From NCBI GenBank assembly GCA_036346375.1, contig CM070511.1, forward strand, positions 13,454,001 through 13,518,000: a DNA stretch of 64,000 nucleotides. Direction: 5' to 3'. Positions 54,506 through 64,000 of the stretch are shown one piece after another. A program made the position numbers and the translations under genes. The stretch's first letter is position 1, and the number at the start of each line of letters is the position of its first letter. Origin of the DNA: Guadua angustifolia. Lineage: Eukaryota; Streptophyta; Magnoliopsida; Poales; Poaceae. The notes below the pieces were generated by a model that saw only the letters and a program-made list of their open reading frames with translations, ran no database searches and was not told the DNA's origin.

Positions 54506-55376
54506 GAGACCTTGGGGGAGCTTGGGCAGGTGCTGGTGTTATTGTGAGTGTGTGGGAGTTGTGTGCATGCGTTGCCCTCTTCCATTTGCTTTTTGAGCTA
54601 AGAGTGAGCCCTAATTGCATGTGTTGCAATTAGGAAGAGGATTGAGAGCCTCTTGTGCATGTGTTGCACTTGAGGGAGTCCTTGGTGCATGTGTTGCACT
54701 TGGTGATCACCGGGAGCGCATGTGTTGTGCTCGGTGAAGCTCGAGTGAAGACTCGGCTTATTACTCTTGGAGGTTGCCGACTCCTAGGCGGCGTAGAGCG
54801 TCGTGCGCGGGAGCTCTCAAGGTTGTGAGAAGCCCCGGCAAAGTTTGTGAAGGTTCGGGTTGAGCCTACGCGAAAGCGTGAAAAACCACATCTAGTGGAA
54901 TCGAGGCGGGTGCTCAAGCGCGGAGCCGGTCCAAGTGTTTTGGGCTTGCCTCAACGTGGACTAGGGGAGACCGGCAAGTCTCCGAACACCACGGAAAAAT
55001 ATCGGTTGCCTCTTGTCTCTTTTACATTCAAGCATTTACATTGTTGATATACTATTGATTGCTTGATTGTGTTAGAATTGCTTAGTTTAGTTGTGATCGT
55101 TCAATTTAGCAATTCTTGTATAGAGACATAGTTTAGTTAGTGCACTAGTGAGTCTAGTTGATTTAGGCCTTAATTGTCAAAACCTAGTTTATCGCTTCCG
55201 CATTATCTTTGATTAGGTTTTGACATAAGGGTTGATTAGAGCGATTGATTTTAGAGAGTGATTAATTTTGTAAAACGCCTATTCACCCCCCACTAGGCGC
55301 TTCCTCGATCCTACAGTGTTACACTCAGCTTCTCATGGAGAAGTTGAAGTTGGGAGCTCTGCCAAATGCATCCTAA

Positions 55377-55625
55377 GTCGTTTACCTAGAAATAGGATGA
55401 TGATACCTTATTGTGATATTGTTAATAGCTCTACAATCAACACACATAAGCTAACTCCGTCTTTCTTACAAACCAAAAGAACAGGAATGACACATGGACT
55501 AAGGCTTTCCCGTACGTTCTGTTGGTCCAAAAGCTCTTGGACTTGTCACTGAATGTCCTTAGTCTCCTTGGATTGGTCCTATATGTAGCACGATTTGGCA
55601 AAGTCGCTTCCAGAATCAAATCAAT
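55377..55625 (-). pseudogene. RT N-terminal segment of element J
   Basis: The - strand carries DLILEATLPNRATYRTNPRR, then LLDQQNVRESLSPCVIPVLL in another frame and KKDG, then INNIT. These are the usual order before the RT palm. About 20 codons that should link it to RSGYHQIR (48850) are missing beside MITE H, so a small deletion accompanies that site. Confidence 0.7.
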
Positions 55626-56156
55626 TTAGTACTCAATACCTTTGATAGGTGGCAGCCCTAGGTGTATATCAGCTGAAAACACATCCTCATTTTCAGCTCT
55701 CTTTTTATCACATTGCATAATTTCAGCTAGTGTCATAGGAAGTAAAGTGATTTTCTTTCCTTTGTGCATAAGAGTGTATTTATTATTTCTACCATAATGA
55801 GTTGCATCAGTATCAAATCCCCATGGATGGCCTAATAAAAGTAAACATGTTTGCATAGGCACTACATCGAAATCAGCAGAATCATAGTATGTTCCAATAG
55901 AAAAATGCATTCTCGTAGTTTGTGTTACCTTCACCTTACCATTGTTGTTGAACCATTGAATATGGTATGGATAAGGATGCACACATGTGGTCAAGCAAAG
56001 CTTCTTGACTAGATCTAAACTCACCAAGTTATTGCAGCTCCCACCATCAATTATCATATGAATACGACGAACCTGGACAATGAGGTAAATTTGAAACAAA
56101 TAATGGCATTGTAGCTTCTCCGCTTTCTCCATTTGAGCACTCAATACTCGCTGCAC
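55626..56156 (-). pseudogene. Retropepsin region of element J
   Basis: The open frame of 176 codons contains RRIHMIIDGGSCNNLVSLDL (active site D-G-G, about 56000-56060), then VHPYPYHIQWFNNNGKVKV, then DFDVVPMQTCLLLLGHPWGF (flap and second strand region), then the linker NKYTLMHKGKKITLLPMTLA. It is typical of grass Gypsy pol and continues upstream to a gag zinc knuckle. Confidence 0.85.
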
Positions 56157-56640
56157 AGTTATGGTCCTGTAATTTTCTATGATAGCAGTCCCTAAAATCT
56201 CTTCATTGTCGTTGTCTGTCTCATGGTTATCTTTATTTTCTGCAATATTAGCTGCAAGAGCATATTCATCATCAACATCACTAGCACTAATGTACCCACC
56301 TTCTTTCGTGGCAATGTATGCTCACTGATTTGGGCAATCCTGCATGATATGATCCATTCCCTTTAAACAATGGCACACAATCCTAGTCATGCGACCCATG
56401 GAAGCAATCGATGAAGAGATCTTTGTTGGTGCCTACATGGTAGTAGATTTACTTACCTCGGATGCTCGTGATGGTGGTGGCGGTGCTGCTGAACACACCC
56501 TACTCATGGAGGGGTAGCAGGCTGATTAGTAGGAGGTGGGGTTGATTTGGCTTGCCCTAGCGTCGATTTGGGTGTAGTTGTACTACCGAAGTTGCTCCTT
56601 GAACTTTGTTGTCTTCCCTATAATTCTTTCTGTCAACATA
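56157..56640 (-). pseudogene. gag C-terminus of element J with zinc knuckle
   Basis: RIVCHCLKGMDHIMQDCPNQ at about 56325-56385 is a CCHC knuckle (C-x2-C-x4-H-x4-C). An acidic segment (DVDDEYALAANIAENKDN) joins it to the protease. Stops are frequent further upstream. Confidence 0.7.
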
Positions 56641-56696
56641 GCATTCTAAAACAATCTGTTGATCTTCAATTCTCACTTTACCAAGCTAACACTACA

Positions 56697-56875
56697 TTTT
56701 GAATATAATGTTATTATAACTAATTACTAGTCTATATTACAAAGAACAAACAATGGATTTACATGGTAGATCTAGACAATCTTCATTTCTCTCTTCACTA
56801 AGCCAAATCTTGAATATAATGCAATTAGAACCAATTACTAACTTTAGATCACCAAGAACAAATGGATCTATAATC
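56697..56875 (+). repeat. Imperfect direct duplication, about 115-bp period
   Basis: TTGAATATAATG, then AACTAATTACTA, then AAGAACAAACAATGGAT at 56698-56757 is repeated, with changes, as TTGAATATAATG, ACCAATTACTA, AAGAACAAATGGAT at 56812-56870. Confidence 0.55.
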
Positions 56876-56984
56876 ACTCTTCGAAATCTATGTTCTCTAA
56901 TCAGATTACCTCACGCCGCAGCCACATCAAAGACATATCCAAAAACCCAAAAAACTCTAAGTGGGTCTCAGCTTTGTGTGATAT

Positions 56985-57306
56985 AATTGCAGGATATATC
57001 ACAGATGGTTTTATTGGAAAACCATCTATGATAAATGTTATGTGTATCATAGACGCTTTTATCAAGAAACCATCTGTGACATGAATAGGTATCACAAATG
57101 ATTCGTGGTAAAAACCATTAGTGGTAATTAACATACGTTTTTTACTATGAACCATCTAATATATAACCTCATCACAAATGGTCCCTAGCGAATCCAATAA
57201 CTTAGATGGTCACGCTTTGAAAATTATTTGTGATTAGATTTAACACAAGCAAGTTTTTAAAACCATTTGTGATAAGATGTCTACTATAGTCCTTTCTGTA
57301 GTAGTG
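56985..57306. mobile_element. CACTA transposon terminal region, right end
   Basis: The end CTGTAGTAGTG (57296-57306) is CACTACTACAG reversed. Inside it are many subterminal ACCATYTGTGATA repeats in both orientations, for example ATCACAGATGGTTTT paired with AAAACCATCTATGAT at 56999-57034. This is the classic structure of a CACTA (En/Spm) end. The other end is not identified, though 33590-33690 carries similar repeats. Confidence 0.75.
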
Positions 57307-57659
57307 ATAGTGAGATTAGAGATGTGTGCATGTATACAATTCCTAGAGATAACATATGTCAAAACTAAAAAATATTTTTTTGTATATGGACCTAAAACAA
57401 TAATTAATCGAAAATGCTATAGATTCATCACATTAATGTTTTGAGGACTTTAGTCAGTTTCTCACTGTTATATGTGATGTTAGATTTGTGCGCTGCCACG
57501 CCCTTGGTATACATAATTTTCATTCTCCCCTGTAATCTAATATTAATCTCAATTTGGCTACTGGCAAATATATTACCAATAATTGAAGATTCCAAACATT
57601 TGGTTGGTTCGAATGAAACTACACAATGGTCCTCTAATAGTTTAAACATTTCATAACTC
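57307..57659. other. No gene seen
   Basis: AT-rich flank of the CACTA end, without a supported ORF. Confidence 0.5.
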
Positions 57660-58150
57660 GGACCAACAAGTCCATATATTCAAATTATAGGATTTAATAT
57701 TTCAAACCATAAAGGTTAATATTTATAAATTTTAAAACAAAAAAATAAAATATTGAATTTTACTATTAAAATTCTCCCATTTTATAATTGCAACGTTCAA
57801 AACTTCAATTCTTATAACTCAACAGTTCAAATTTTATATTTTTAATATTTTAAATTTTGTTTTTGGAATTTAAATTCTCAAAATTCAAAAGTCTAGAATT
57901 CAAAACTTGAAACTTACAAAATTTGAATTTATAAAATTTTAGTTCTCAAAAATGGAATTTTTGAAGTTGAAAATTCAAAATTTTAAATTGTAATCTTCAA
58001 AATTTCTAAAAAAATGGAATTTCTAATCCAAATGCCAAAATTTGAATTTTCATTTTAAAATTGTCAAAAATCAAGATTCCCAAATTCAGTATTTTTGATA
58101 TTTTGGTTTCAAAATTCACATTTTGAAATTTTTTAAAGTTCAAAATTTAA
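57660..58150. repeat. AT-rich degenerate TTCAAAATT/AATTTTGAA repeat field
   Basis: Short words AATTCAAAA, TTTGAATTT and AAAATTTTAAATT recur in both orientations with no fixed period over about 490 bp. This is low-complexity sequence with no coding potential. Confidence 0.65.
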
Positions 58151-58239
58151 CTATGATAAAATAAATCACATGATAAAGCATAAAAGCAAAGATTTCTTTC
58201 CCTAATTATTCTAAGATAGACACCTTTTTCTACAGAAAA

Positions 58240-61200
58240 CAAATACCTCAGATTGATTGTAATCTGATTGCCAAAGTAATCTTGGATTCCTAGTTTAGAT
58301 TTGTAACACCCCGACGCCAAACGCGCCACAGATGCTACCAAAAACCCTAAATAACGAATGACACCTCTACGAAAAGACTGAAATCAACCTCTAATCTCTT
58401 AAACCGGCTTAAAACTAAGCCACCAAAATTTACAAAATTTCGGCATGACCTTTCTAGAAAATAGGACATCCACTCAGCAGACATAAAACATTTGCAGTTA
58501 TATGATATCATTCTAGCAGGTCCTTAGCTAATCAATCACACATCCAACAAAAAAGATTAATAACTACACCATGACGAACCACATATTACAACCACAATCA
58601 ATACAACCAGGCTTTACAAATCGATTAAATGGATTGATGGTGACCGAAGTCGTGCACGTGCTCTACTCCCATCCCGGCGAGCCAGCTTCAAAGAACCTAA
58701 AACAGGAAGCAAACAAGCGTAAGTCCAAGACTCAACAAAGTGCAACAATAACCAAAAAGGTCAACAATTCAAGCAATAAACAACTACTTTGAAACATAAC
58801 ATATCCATTTTACTTAATTGGAAACTGTAAGAAAAAGAAGTCGCAAACAAACTCCAAGTACCGTGTCGAACTCAATTCTACAAAGGGTAACCTTACTCAT
58901 ACCTCGACACCTCCCTGGATGAGTCCTCGACTCAATCTCAACCTGTATTGGTCAAGCTCCTAACATCCAAGCAGTTATCATTAGCGACACAATGCAATGC
59001 CATGCAATGCACTTATGCTTTTCATGCTCAAAATGCACCATTCATAGCCTATATCGGTATAGCTGAGAACATACCCGTCAGTGTGCACCCTCTCATTCCC
59101 AACCATCCCGTGGCGGGGCCTACTCTTATTGACTCGCTCCCATCCGTGGATGGAACTACGAGGTAGGACTTTTGTGCTCACTACGTGTGAGCACTGAGGC
59201 CCACATCAACATGGGTCGCCTCTTCCATCATGAATGCACATATGCAAGTGATGCTTATAAACAATTCATACACGGCATCGTAATCATTTGCTCTTAACCA
59301 TGACCAAAAAGAACATAAACATAAGCACCACACGGTTCTATTCTCATCAACAGTAGTAGGGAACACCCCAAACCAACTATTACCAATATGTCATAGCAAT
59401 TGTTATTTTCATTGTCACGATATGCATTTTCATAATATGAACAATTCTAGTTATGCTCATAAACATAAATCTTCATTTCCATAAGCTAATACGAACACTC
59501 TTTTAGATATGCTATTAAACATAACCAAATCATTAGAAATTTCGTACTATGAGCTATTTACTATTTATACTCATAACCACATATATATCATTTGCGTTTT
59601 TGTTAGCATTAATACAATCTTAGGGCGAATCATCAAAATAACTTTCTATCCACAATCTAGGGATGCACTTGCACTCATTCCCTCAACCTTTTAATCATCA
59701 TAAGCCTTTTCATAAAATGAATGATTTTTTTCTAGTTATATCCAAACAAGCTTATCATGCAAAAGCCACAGGTAGAATTTGGGAAAAAAAGGAGGCAAGT
59801 AGAAAGTAACCTCTGTACCCATCATATATTTCTAAAGTATTTCATTGCTTGAAAGCATTTTATTATCCAGAAGTCTGAGTTTAGATAAACTATCACAAGC
59901 ACGCTTACTTTCTGGAAGCAGTTATAGTCTAAAATTCCATATGAAGAAATCAACCCAATCTTTAAGCTCAGCTATAAGCGAGCAAGGGTCAAGATTCTGC
60001 AGCTATTGAAAAGCCATATTGACTCTAGAACACAGCTTACCTCAGGATCAGTTCTGACTTAAAGTCCCTTGGTCCCCAAATCATCATTTGAATCAAAGCA
60101 CATATTAGCATGCGGAACTATTTCAACAGAACAGAGACTAAGTTTATCTTCTCACATATAAGTGAATTTACAATAGTTTCAAGACTTTGAGGTTCTAGTA
60201 TGGAAGAAACATTTTTGTTTCAGATATTAACTTTCATGGCTTTGCTACTACATGAGTTTCACCGCACTACAAAGTGAAACACAATACATGACTAAATTCC
60301 TCTCAAGCCAACCAGTTTTCACCGAAGTGACAGAAACTGCCAACAAAACAACAACTTAACAGTTACTATGCAAAACAGATAATGCTATAATAAGCATACT
60401 CCCAAAACACTCCAGTACATATCAACTGATGCATACACAGTGAACCTAATGCACTTTGCTACGATCAAGACAATGAAGCCTAACCTAGCTCAGGTTTAAC
60501 AGCTAGATGATGCTATTTCATGATTCCAAATGAGTGCTATCAGCTCAATCTCAAATCCTTACTATAAGCAACGCTAATCAAATGAGTCGAACCAAACTAG
60601 GTTTTAGCGCCAGTTAATAGAAGTTGCCATGAATCTATCAAATCAATCTGGGTAACAAAACCTTAATTACATCCATAGCTCAACTTGCCTTGCTCTCGTT
60701 GGCGGCCTGCGTTGCAGTAGCTAGAGAGGAGCACCGGCGGAGGGAGGCGGTGCCAAGGGGGAAGCCGGGCAGCAAAGGCCGGCAAGGCAAGCGATCTGAC
60801 CAGAGGTCGCGAGTCGGGAGGCTCGCGGCTCGGTAGGCGGCCGGAGGCGTGGTCGGCCGGGAGGCGCGCCGGCCGGGATGGCGCCAGAGGCGCGGCACGT
60901 GGGCGGCGCCAAGGGAGGCGAGGTCGGCCGGGGGAGGTGGGCGCATGCGCGAGGGCCAGAGGCGGCGGCTGGATGCCAGGCCTCAAAAGCCCTCTCTCTC
61001 TCTCCCATTCCTAGGGTTTCTTCTTTTTATTTTTATACTCCATCAATTTGGGTGCTAAGAATAAAAAGGCTAGGGAAAAAAACAAACTACACAAACTCTA
61101 GAGACCACAAACCAACAAATCCCAAAGATTGGAATTTCAAACTCTTGGCGAAACACAAACTTTCTTTTGAGTAAAACTTGCCGTAGAAAATATACGGCCT

Positions 61201-61448
61201 GGAGAAAACACCCTTTTCCGATAAAGCTTATGGAAGAAATCCAAAACTTTTAATAAAATCCGCACAAAGTGCGACAACACAACTTACCTCCCACCGGAAT
61301 AATACGAAAATTAAGAAGACAAAAACAACACCGGCCAAAACCCTAGCCAAAGCTAGCAGTATTATAAGATTACTGGTTGTTTTACTGAACAAGTTAATCT
61401 CATAGGATTACTGAAGAAATCCTACGAATCCTCCACCTAAACGCGCAC
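58240..61448. mobile_element. Possible Tourist-like MITE remnant split by F3
   Basis: Sequence on both sides of F3 forms one AT-rich unit with GGATTCC/GGATTACT motifs. It ends CCACCTAAACGCGCAC before TTA (61449-61451), which looks like a Tourist right end. The matching left end is not visible. Confidence 0.3.
58302..61366 (-). mobile_element. Solo LTR F3, 3.07 kb (TSD AGATT)
   Basis: It starts TGTAACACCCCGACGCC and ends AGCAGTATTATA, between AGATT copies at 58297-58301 and 61367-61371. It is the same family as F1 and F2 throughout. On the - strand GTATAAAAA (61030-61038) precedes a leader-like and GC-rich block (60690-60960), which supports - strand orientation. It has no coding region and lies about 430 bp beyond the stop codon of the NLR gene. 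Confidence 0.9.
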
Positions 61449-61791
61449 TTAATCCAATGCAAGAGATGCCCCACTTTCATAAACTAAGCATTGCACAAAA
61501 ACTTGAAGAAATTGCAAGGCAACTACAATAATCAATATCCATATTCCCATATTATGAATCTGCACGTCTTATGAAAAACAATATTTATACAACTTGGTGA
61601 AAATCAAATTGCATCCTTGCTGATACCAGCAAAACTGTAACTTGGAGAAAATCAAATTGCATGCTTGCTGGTCACGCACAAGAACCACACTGGTTTATGA
61701 AGTAAAGGTTATGGCAAATGAGTCGGATGAACGCATCGCTGTATTTAAAATTGAGAATCTCTGTAAACAATGGAAAGAAATAAATGTCACC
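61372..61791. other. 3' flank of the NLR gene, no gene seen
   Basis: AT-rich sequence with a local near-repeat, AACTTGGWGAAAATCAAATTGCATSCTTGCTG, at about 61590-61672 (two copies). It probably includes the 3' UTR of the NLR gene. Confidence 0.5.
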
Positions 61792-64000
61792 TTATTTTTG
61801 TCGTATAACAATACATTGTCCATCAATGTAAACAACTCCAATCTTTGCAATCTTTGGCCAATCAAGTTGGTCATCAAGACACCGCTCAGTTAGCCGTGGA
61901 CTGCACTTAGATACTGACAATCTCTTCAGTGACGTCGGCAGGCCATTTGCTGGCAATGCCTGAATAGTCGGACAGTTCTCTATACATAGCTCTTGCAGCG
62001 CAGGCAGAGTGCACAAATTCTCCGGAATCCCACACATTTCCTTGCAGTTCCTAATGCTGAGTGTCTGCAGCTTCTCCAGCCACCCAAATTCCATCGAACT
62101 TTCAAAAAATGTACGACTCCCGTCGATCTCTAGGATCTCAAGTGACTGAAGTTTGTCAAACATGCTCATTCTCACCAACGATGTGTTCTCCACTTGAAGG
62201 CTGTACATGTTGAACAGGCAGTTCAACCAATCCAAAGGCTCAATCTTGTTCTCTTGATCAGTGCTTACATGTGAGCAGCCACTGATCTTCAGTGTCCACA
62301 CCGAGAAGAGGAAAGGGTACTCGTCCACCCACGCGCCCTGCGCGATGAAGCACTCGCTGATCTCTAGTGTCCGCAGCGACGTGTGGAACTTGTCGACGAG
62401 CAGCTTCGGGCAGTCATACAGCGAAAGGTCCCTCAACGCAGTGAGGTCTTGGAAACCTTCAGAGATATCACAAATGATGTTGTCGCAGTTCTTGATTGAC
62501 AGGAGCTCGAGGTACCGCAGGAGGTGCTGCTGCCGAAGTAGGCCGGAGCCTAGGGACCTCAGTGTGTGACAATGATGTATTTGTAATGTGGTGAGCCGTG
62601 ATGTCCATCTTCCTTCTATTGATGCTGCCATTGCTTCTCCTTCTGACGATTGCTCGTCGTGAAACATTGGCAGTGTCTCGAGACCAACATTTTTGATGAT
62701 CATGACAGTAAGTGAAAGGGGAACATTGGGAAAGGCTGTCAGCTCAGGGCAGTTAGTTATCTCGAGCTCGCGGAGGCAGGGAAATATGACATTTCTCGAT
62801 TTTGAGTTCCCTATAGACCATTCAGTGCAATGCAATGCGTCTTCAATGACCAGCCTCTTGAGTTTTGGGAATAATTCTTGATCTGATCGCTCAGGAACAA
62901 AGCTCACCTTGTTCACAGAATGCATCCTTCCGATCTCTAGAACCTCAAGGCTGGGCAGGACATGTAAGGGAGGCAGGTTCTTCCAGTTCATGCAATCAGT
63001 TAAGTACATTGACGTCGCATTCAAGAGGTAACAAGAGGTCTTCACCATCCATGATGGGGATTTGATGCCTGCATATCCCACAATTCTAAGATCCTTTAGG
63101 TTCTCATGTGGTTGCAAGCACTCAAGTAGCTCTTCATCCGTGGAAATATGTCTGCTTTCACCTTCAGAGCTACCCCATGACAGGTGTAGTCCATTCAGGT
63201 GCTGCATTCCCTTCAAGATGCCCTTCCTGACCTCACTAAAATCAACCTGACGGAGATCACCAATGCGAAGTGTGCCTCTGAGTTGCGTCATACGTCGTAA
63301 TGCATCGATGCATGTGCTACCATCGACACGGAACACCTCCAATTCTTGCAAATTTGAGAGATTTTGTATGTCAGGTATGTCCATGATAAACAACTCACTT
63401 GCATGCAGATGCCTCAAGTTAATCAAATTTGTAATGCCACAGGGGGATTGGAGATATGGAGAATTGCACTGGACGTCCAACACCTGTAGTAGGTAAAGCT
63501 GGCACACTGTCTCCGGAAGGTGAGTGATTCTATTCCCTGACAGATTGAGATACCGGAGGTATTGTAGCAAACCGATCTCAGCAGGCAAATATGCTATGTC
63601 TGTACATGATAGGCCAAGAACCCTCACGCTCTTTGCCATGGAGAAAATCTCAGCTAGAACTTCCAAAAACTCATCTGAATTGCTGAACTCTGCAAAGAAT
63701 AGAATTGTACGAACCCGCTGAAGGAAATGGTGATCAGAGGAAGGAGAAATCTGTAGTGCCAAATCCCTCTTCAGCTTCAACATATTGTTAGTCCTGATGG
63801 TCAGGTGACGAACTTTATGTGGCACTTCTTCTGAGTTGTCTGTAACCATGAAGAACTGACTCATCGAGACCTCTTGTGCTAGCGCTTGCATCGAATTGTG
63901 CATCACATATCTGTTACTTCCGATAATCTGAAAGAAGCATCGTTCAACAAGCTCATTGAAGAACTTGCCGCCAACGTCCTCCAGCCTTGCCATGGCATCA
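61792..64000 (-). CDS. NLR disease-resistance protein, C-terminal part (LRR domain), continues beyond right edge
   Basis: A single open frame of more than 733 codons runs from the window edge to TAA at 61792-61794; the true start lies outside. The first residues (LEDVGGKFFNELVERCFFQI) are the end of the NB-ARC winged-helix region. YVMHNSMQALAQEV is at the MHD position with Asn for Asp (63895-63897). HKVRHLTIRTNN then leads into leucine-rich repeats, beginning VRVLGLSCTDIAYLPAEIGL and YLRYLNLSGNRITHLPETVC. Later repeats show the irregular L..LEI..C pattern of monocot CC-NB-LRR proteins, ending SLKRLSVSKCSPRLTERCLD. Such proteins act in the cytoplasm as pathogen sensors. No stop or frameshift is seen, so the gene may be functional. 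Confidence 0.88.
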   Translation of the reverse strand, partial: DAMARLEDVGGKFFNELVERCFFQIIGSNRYVMHNSMQALAQEVSMSQFFMVTDNSEEVPHKVRHLTIRTNNMLKLKRDLALQISPSSDHHFLQRVRTILFFAEFSNSDEFLEVLAEIFSMAKSVRVLGLSCTDIAYLPAEIGLLQYLRYLNLSGNRITHLPETVCQLYLLQVLDVQCNSPYLQSPCGITNLINLRHLHASELFIMDIPDIQNLSNLQELEVFRVDGSTCIDALRRMTQLRGTLRIGDLRQVDFSEVRKGILKGMQHLNGLHLSWGSSEGESRHISTDEELLECLQPHENLKDLRIVGYAGIKSPSWMVKTSCYLLNATSMYLTDCMNWKNLPPLHVLPSLEVLEIGRMHSVNKVSFVPERSDQELFPKLKRLVIEDALHCTEWSIGNSKSRNVIFPCLRELEITNCPELTAFPNVPLSLTVMIIKNVGLETLPMFHDEQSSEGEAMAASIEGRWTSRLTTLQIHHCHTLRSLGSGLLRQQHLLRYLELLSIKNCDNIICDISEGFQDLTALRDLSLYDCPKLLVDKFHTSLRTLEISECFIAQGAWVDEYPFLFSVWTLKISGCSHVSTDQENKIEPLDWLNCLFNMYSLQVENTSLVRMSMFDKLQSLEILEIDGSRTFFESSMEFGWLEKLQTLSIRNCKEMCGIPENLCTLPALQELCIENCPTIQALPANGLPTSLKRLSVSKCSPRLTERCLDDQLDWPKIAKIGVVYIDGQCIVIRQK

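Larger units (their letters stand above)
52446..54730 (+). repeat. Array of about 20 hairpins with constant TGTGT loop and varying arms
   Basis: The loop TGTGT sits at 52457, 52520, 52604, 52956, 53040, 53304, 53374, 53444, 53506, 53752, 53786, 53852, 53877, 53937, 53991, 54016, 54620, 54660, 54690 and 54721. Each is bounded by complementary arms that differ from site to site: TCCATTA/TAATGGA, GTGCAAA/TTTGCAC, TTGTGAAA/TTTCACAA, TGCGAAA/TTTCGCA, CCTAATTGCA/TGCAATTAGG. Three further sites (53101, 53157, 53215) have the loop variants TGTAT or TGTAC. Pairing often resumes beyond small bulges, for example AACAC..CATCA / TGATG.GTGTT. Confidence 0.85.
52077..55315 (+). mobile_element. Element G: 3.2-kb solo LTR (TSD GTGTT) with hairpin array
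   Basis: It starts TGTAAGTTCAAGCTC and ends TTCCTCGATCCTACA, flanked by GTGTT (52072-52076 and 55316-55320). The GATCCTACA end is that of the SIRE-like LTRs A, C and D. No primer-binding site or coding region is present, so it is a solo LTR or a very small non-autonomous element. TATAAAAG lies at 54498-54505, which puts 52077-54490 in U3. Confidence 0.85.
49119..55323 (+). mobile_element. Solo LTR F2, 3.0 kb (TSD CTCAG), split by solo LTR G
   Basis: It starts TGTAATATTGCG, and its last bases GTGTT/ACA are separated by G. CTCAG flanks both ends (49114-49118 and 55324-55328). Its sequence is the reverse complement of F1 and F3. The shared block with AGAGCGAGACAGTAAGAG and ACCTTCCACGGGATGGAAGG lies at 51045-51095, and the GC-rich block at 49350-49800 corresponds to 12990-13250 and 60690-60960. 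It has no coding region of its own. Confidence 0.9.
48856..55373. mobile_element. MITE H: Tourist-like (TSD TAA), split by F2
   Basis: It starts GGGCCTGTTTGGAAGAGCTC (48856) and ends GGGAGCTCTGCCAAATGCATCC (55373), with TAA at 48853-48855 and 55374-55376. Own length is about 308 bp. Its termini match the MITEs at 3436 and 5710. It interrupts the RT of element J. Confidence 0.85.
34790..56690 (-). mobile_element. Element J: Ty3/Gypsy retrotransposon, decayed, host of nest 2
   Basis: On the - strand the order is gag zinc knuckle (about 56350), protease (56156-55626), RT N-terminus (55625-55377), RT core (48852-48665 and 37630-37202), RNase H (37169-36659) and integrase (36640-35491). This is Gypsy order (integrase last). 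The coding region is split by K at 37636-48659 and by MITE H at 48856-55373. Outer limits are approximate because a matching LTR pair was not found. Confidence 0.75.

Noticed and set aside
60663..61008. Pro/Arg-rich ORFs near the NLR gene
   Set aside because: They lie in the GC-rich block of solo LTR F3; no conserved protein.

Overview
This is plant nuclear DNA from a grass, most likely a panicoid. The basis is the mix of grass-type LTR retrotransposons (SIRE-like Copia, Tat-type and other Ty3/Gypsy), Tourist-like MITEs with TAA/TTA target sites, a CACTA end, and a CC-NB-LRR-type resistance gene lacking introns in the visible part. I see only two plausible host genes: a small two-exon gene for an 86-residue protein (about 4.0-4.97 kb, + strand) and the 3' two thirds of an NLR gene (61.8 kb to the right edge, - strand). 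The rest is transposable elements, most of which can be sorted into two nests by matching target-site duplications (TSDs).

Layout. 1-1950: 3' end of a Tat-type Gypsy element with an antisense plant-mobile-domain ORF and an LTR. 1951-2715: fragment of a small Copia element (- strand). 2.7-7.8 kb: low-copy-looking sequence with the small gene, three MITEs, a tandem repeat and two tRNA-like boxes. 7792-32858: nest 1. A DNA-transposon-like element E (TSD TTA) holds a SIRE-like solo LTR D (TSD CTTAG), which holds Copia element A (TSD AAACC). A's 5' LTR holds a 3-kb solo LTR F1 (TSD CTTTA), and its polypurine tract holds a full-length Copia C in opposite orientation (TSD GGGGG). 32.9-34.8 kb: unassigned, with CACTA-like repeats and an exon-like fragment. 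About 34.8-56.7 kb: nest 2. Gypsy element J (- strand) holds full-length Tat-type Gypsy K (TSD ATTAT) and a Tourist MITE H (TSD TAA). H holds 3-kb solo LTR F2 (TSD CTCAG), which holds solo LTR G (TSD GTGTT) three bases from its end. 57.0-57.3 kb: CACTA right end. 57.6-58.2 kb: AT-rich degenerate repeats. 58302-61366: solo LTR F3 (TSD AGATT). 61792-64000: NLR gene.

The most unusual signal is in LTR G (52077-55315). About twenty short hairpins share the apical loop TGTGT but have different, self-complementary arms, mostly upstream of the LTR's TATA box. A second inverted-repeat motif (GGTGCTACC / GGTAGCACC) recurs in the U3 of three different LTRs (C, D, G). A technical signal also stands out: paired LTRs in C and K differ largely by small indels at CNG sites such as CCAGG and CTG, which looks like methylation-linked consensus error and may explain many of the broken frames in C and K.
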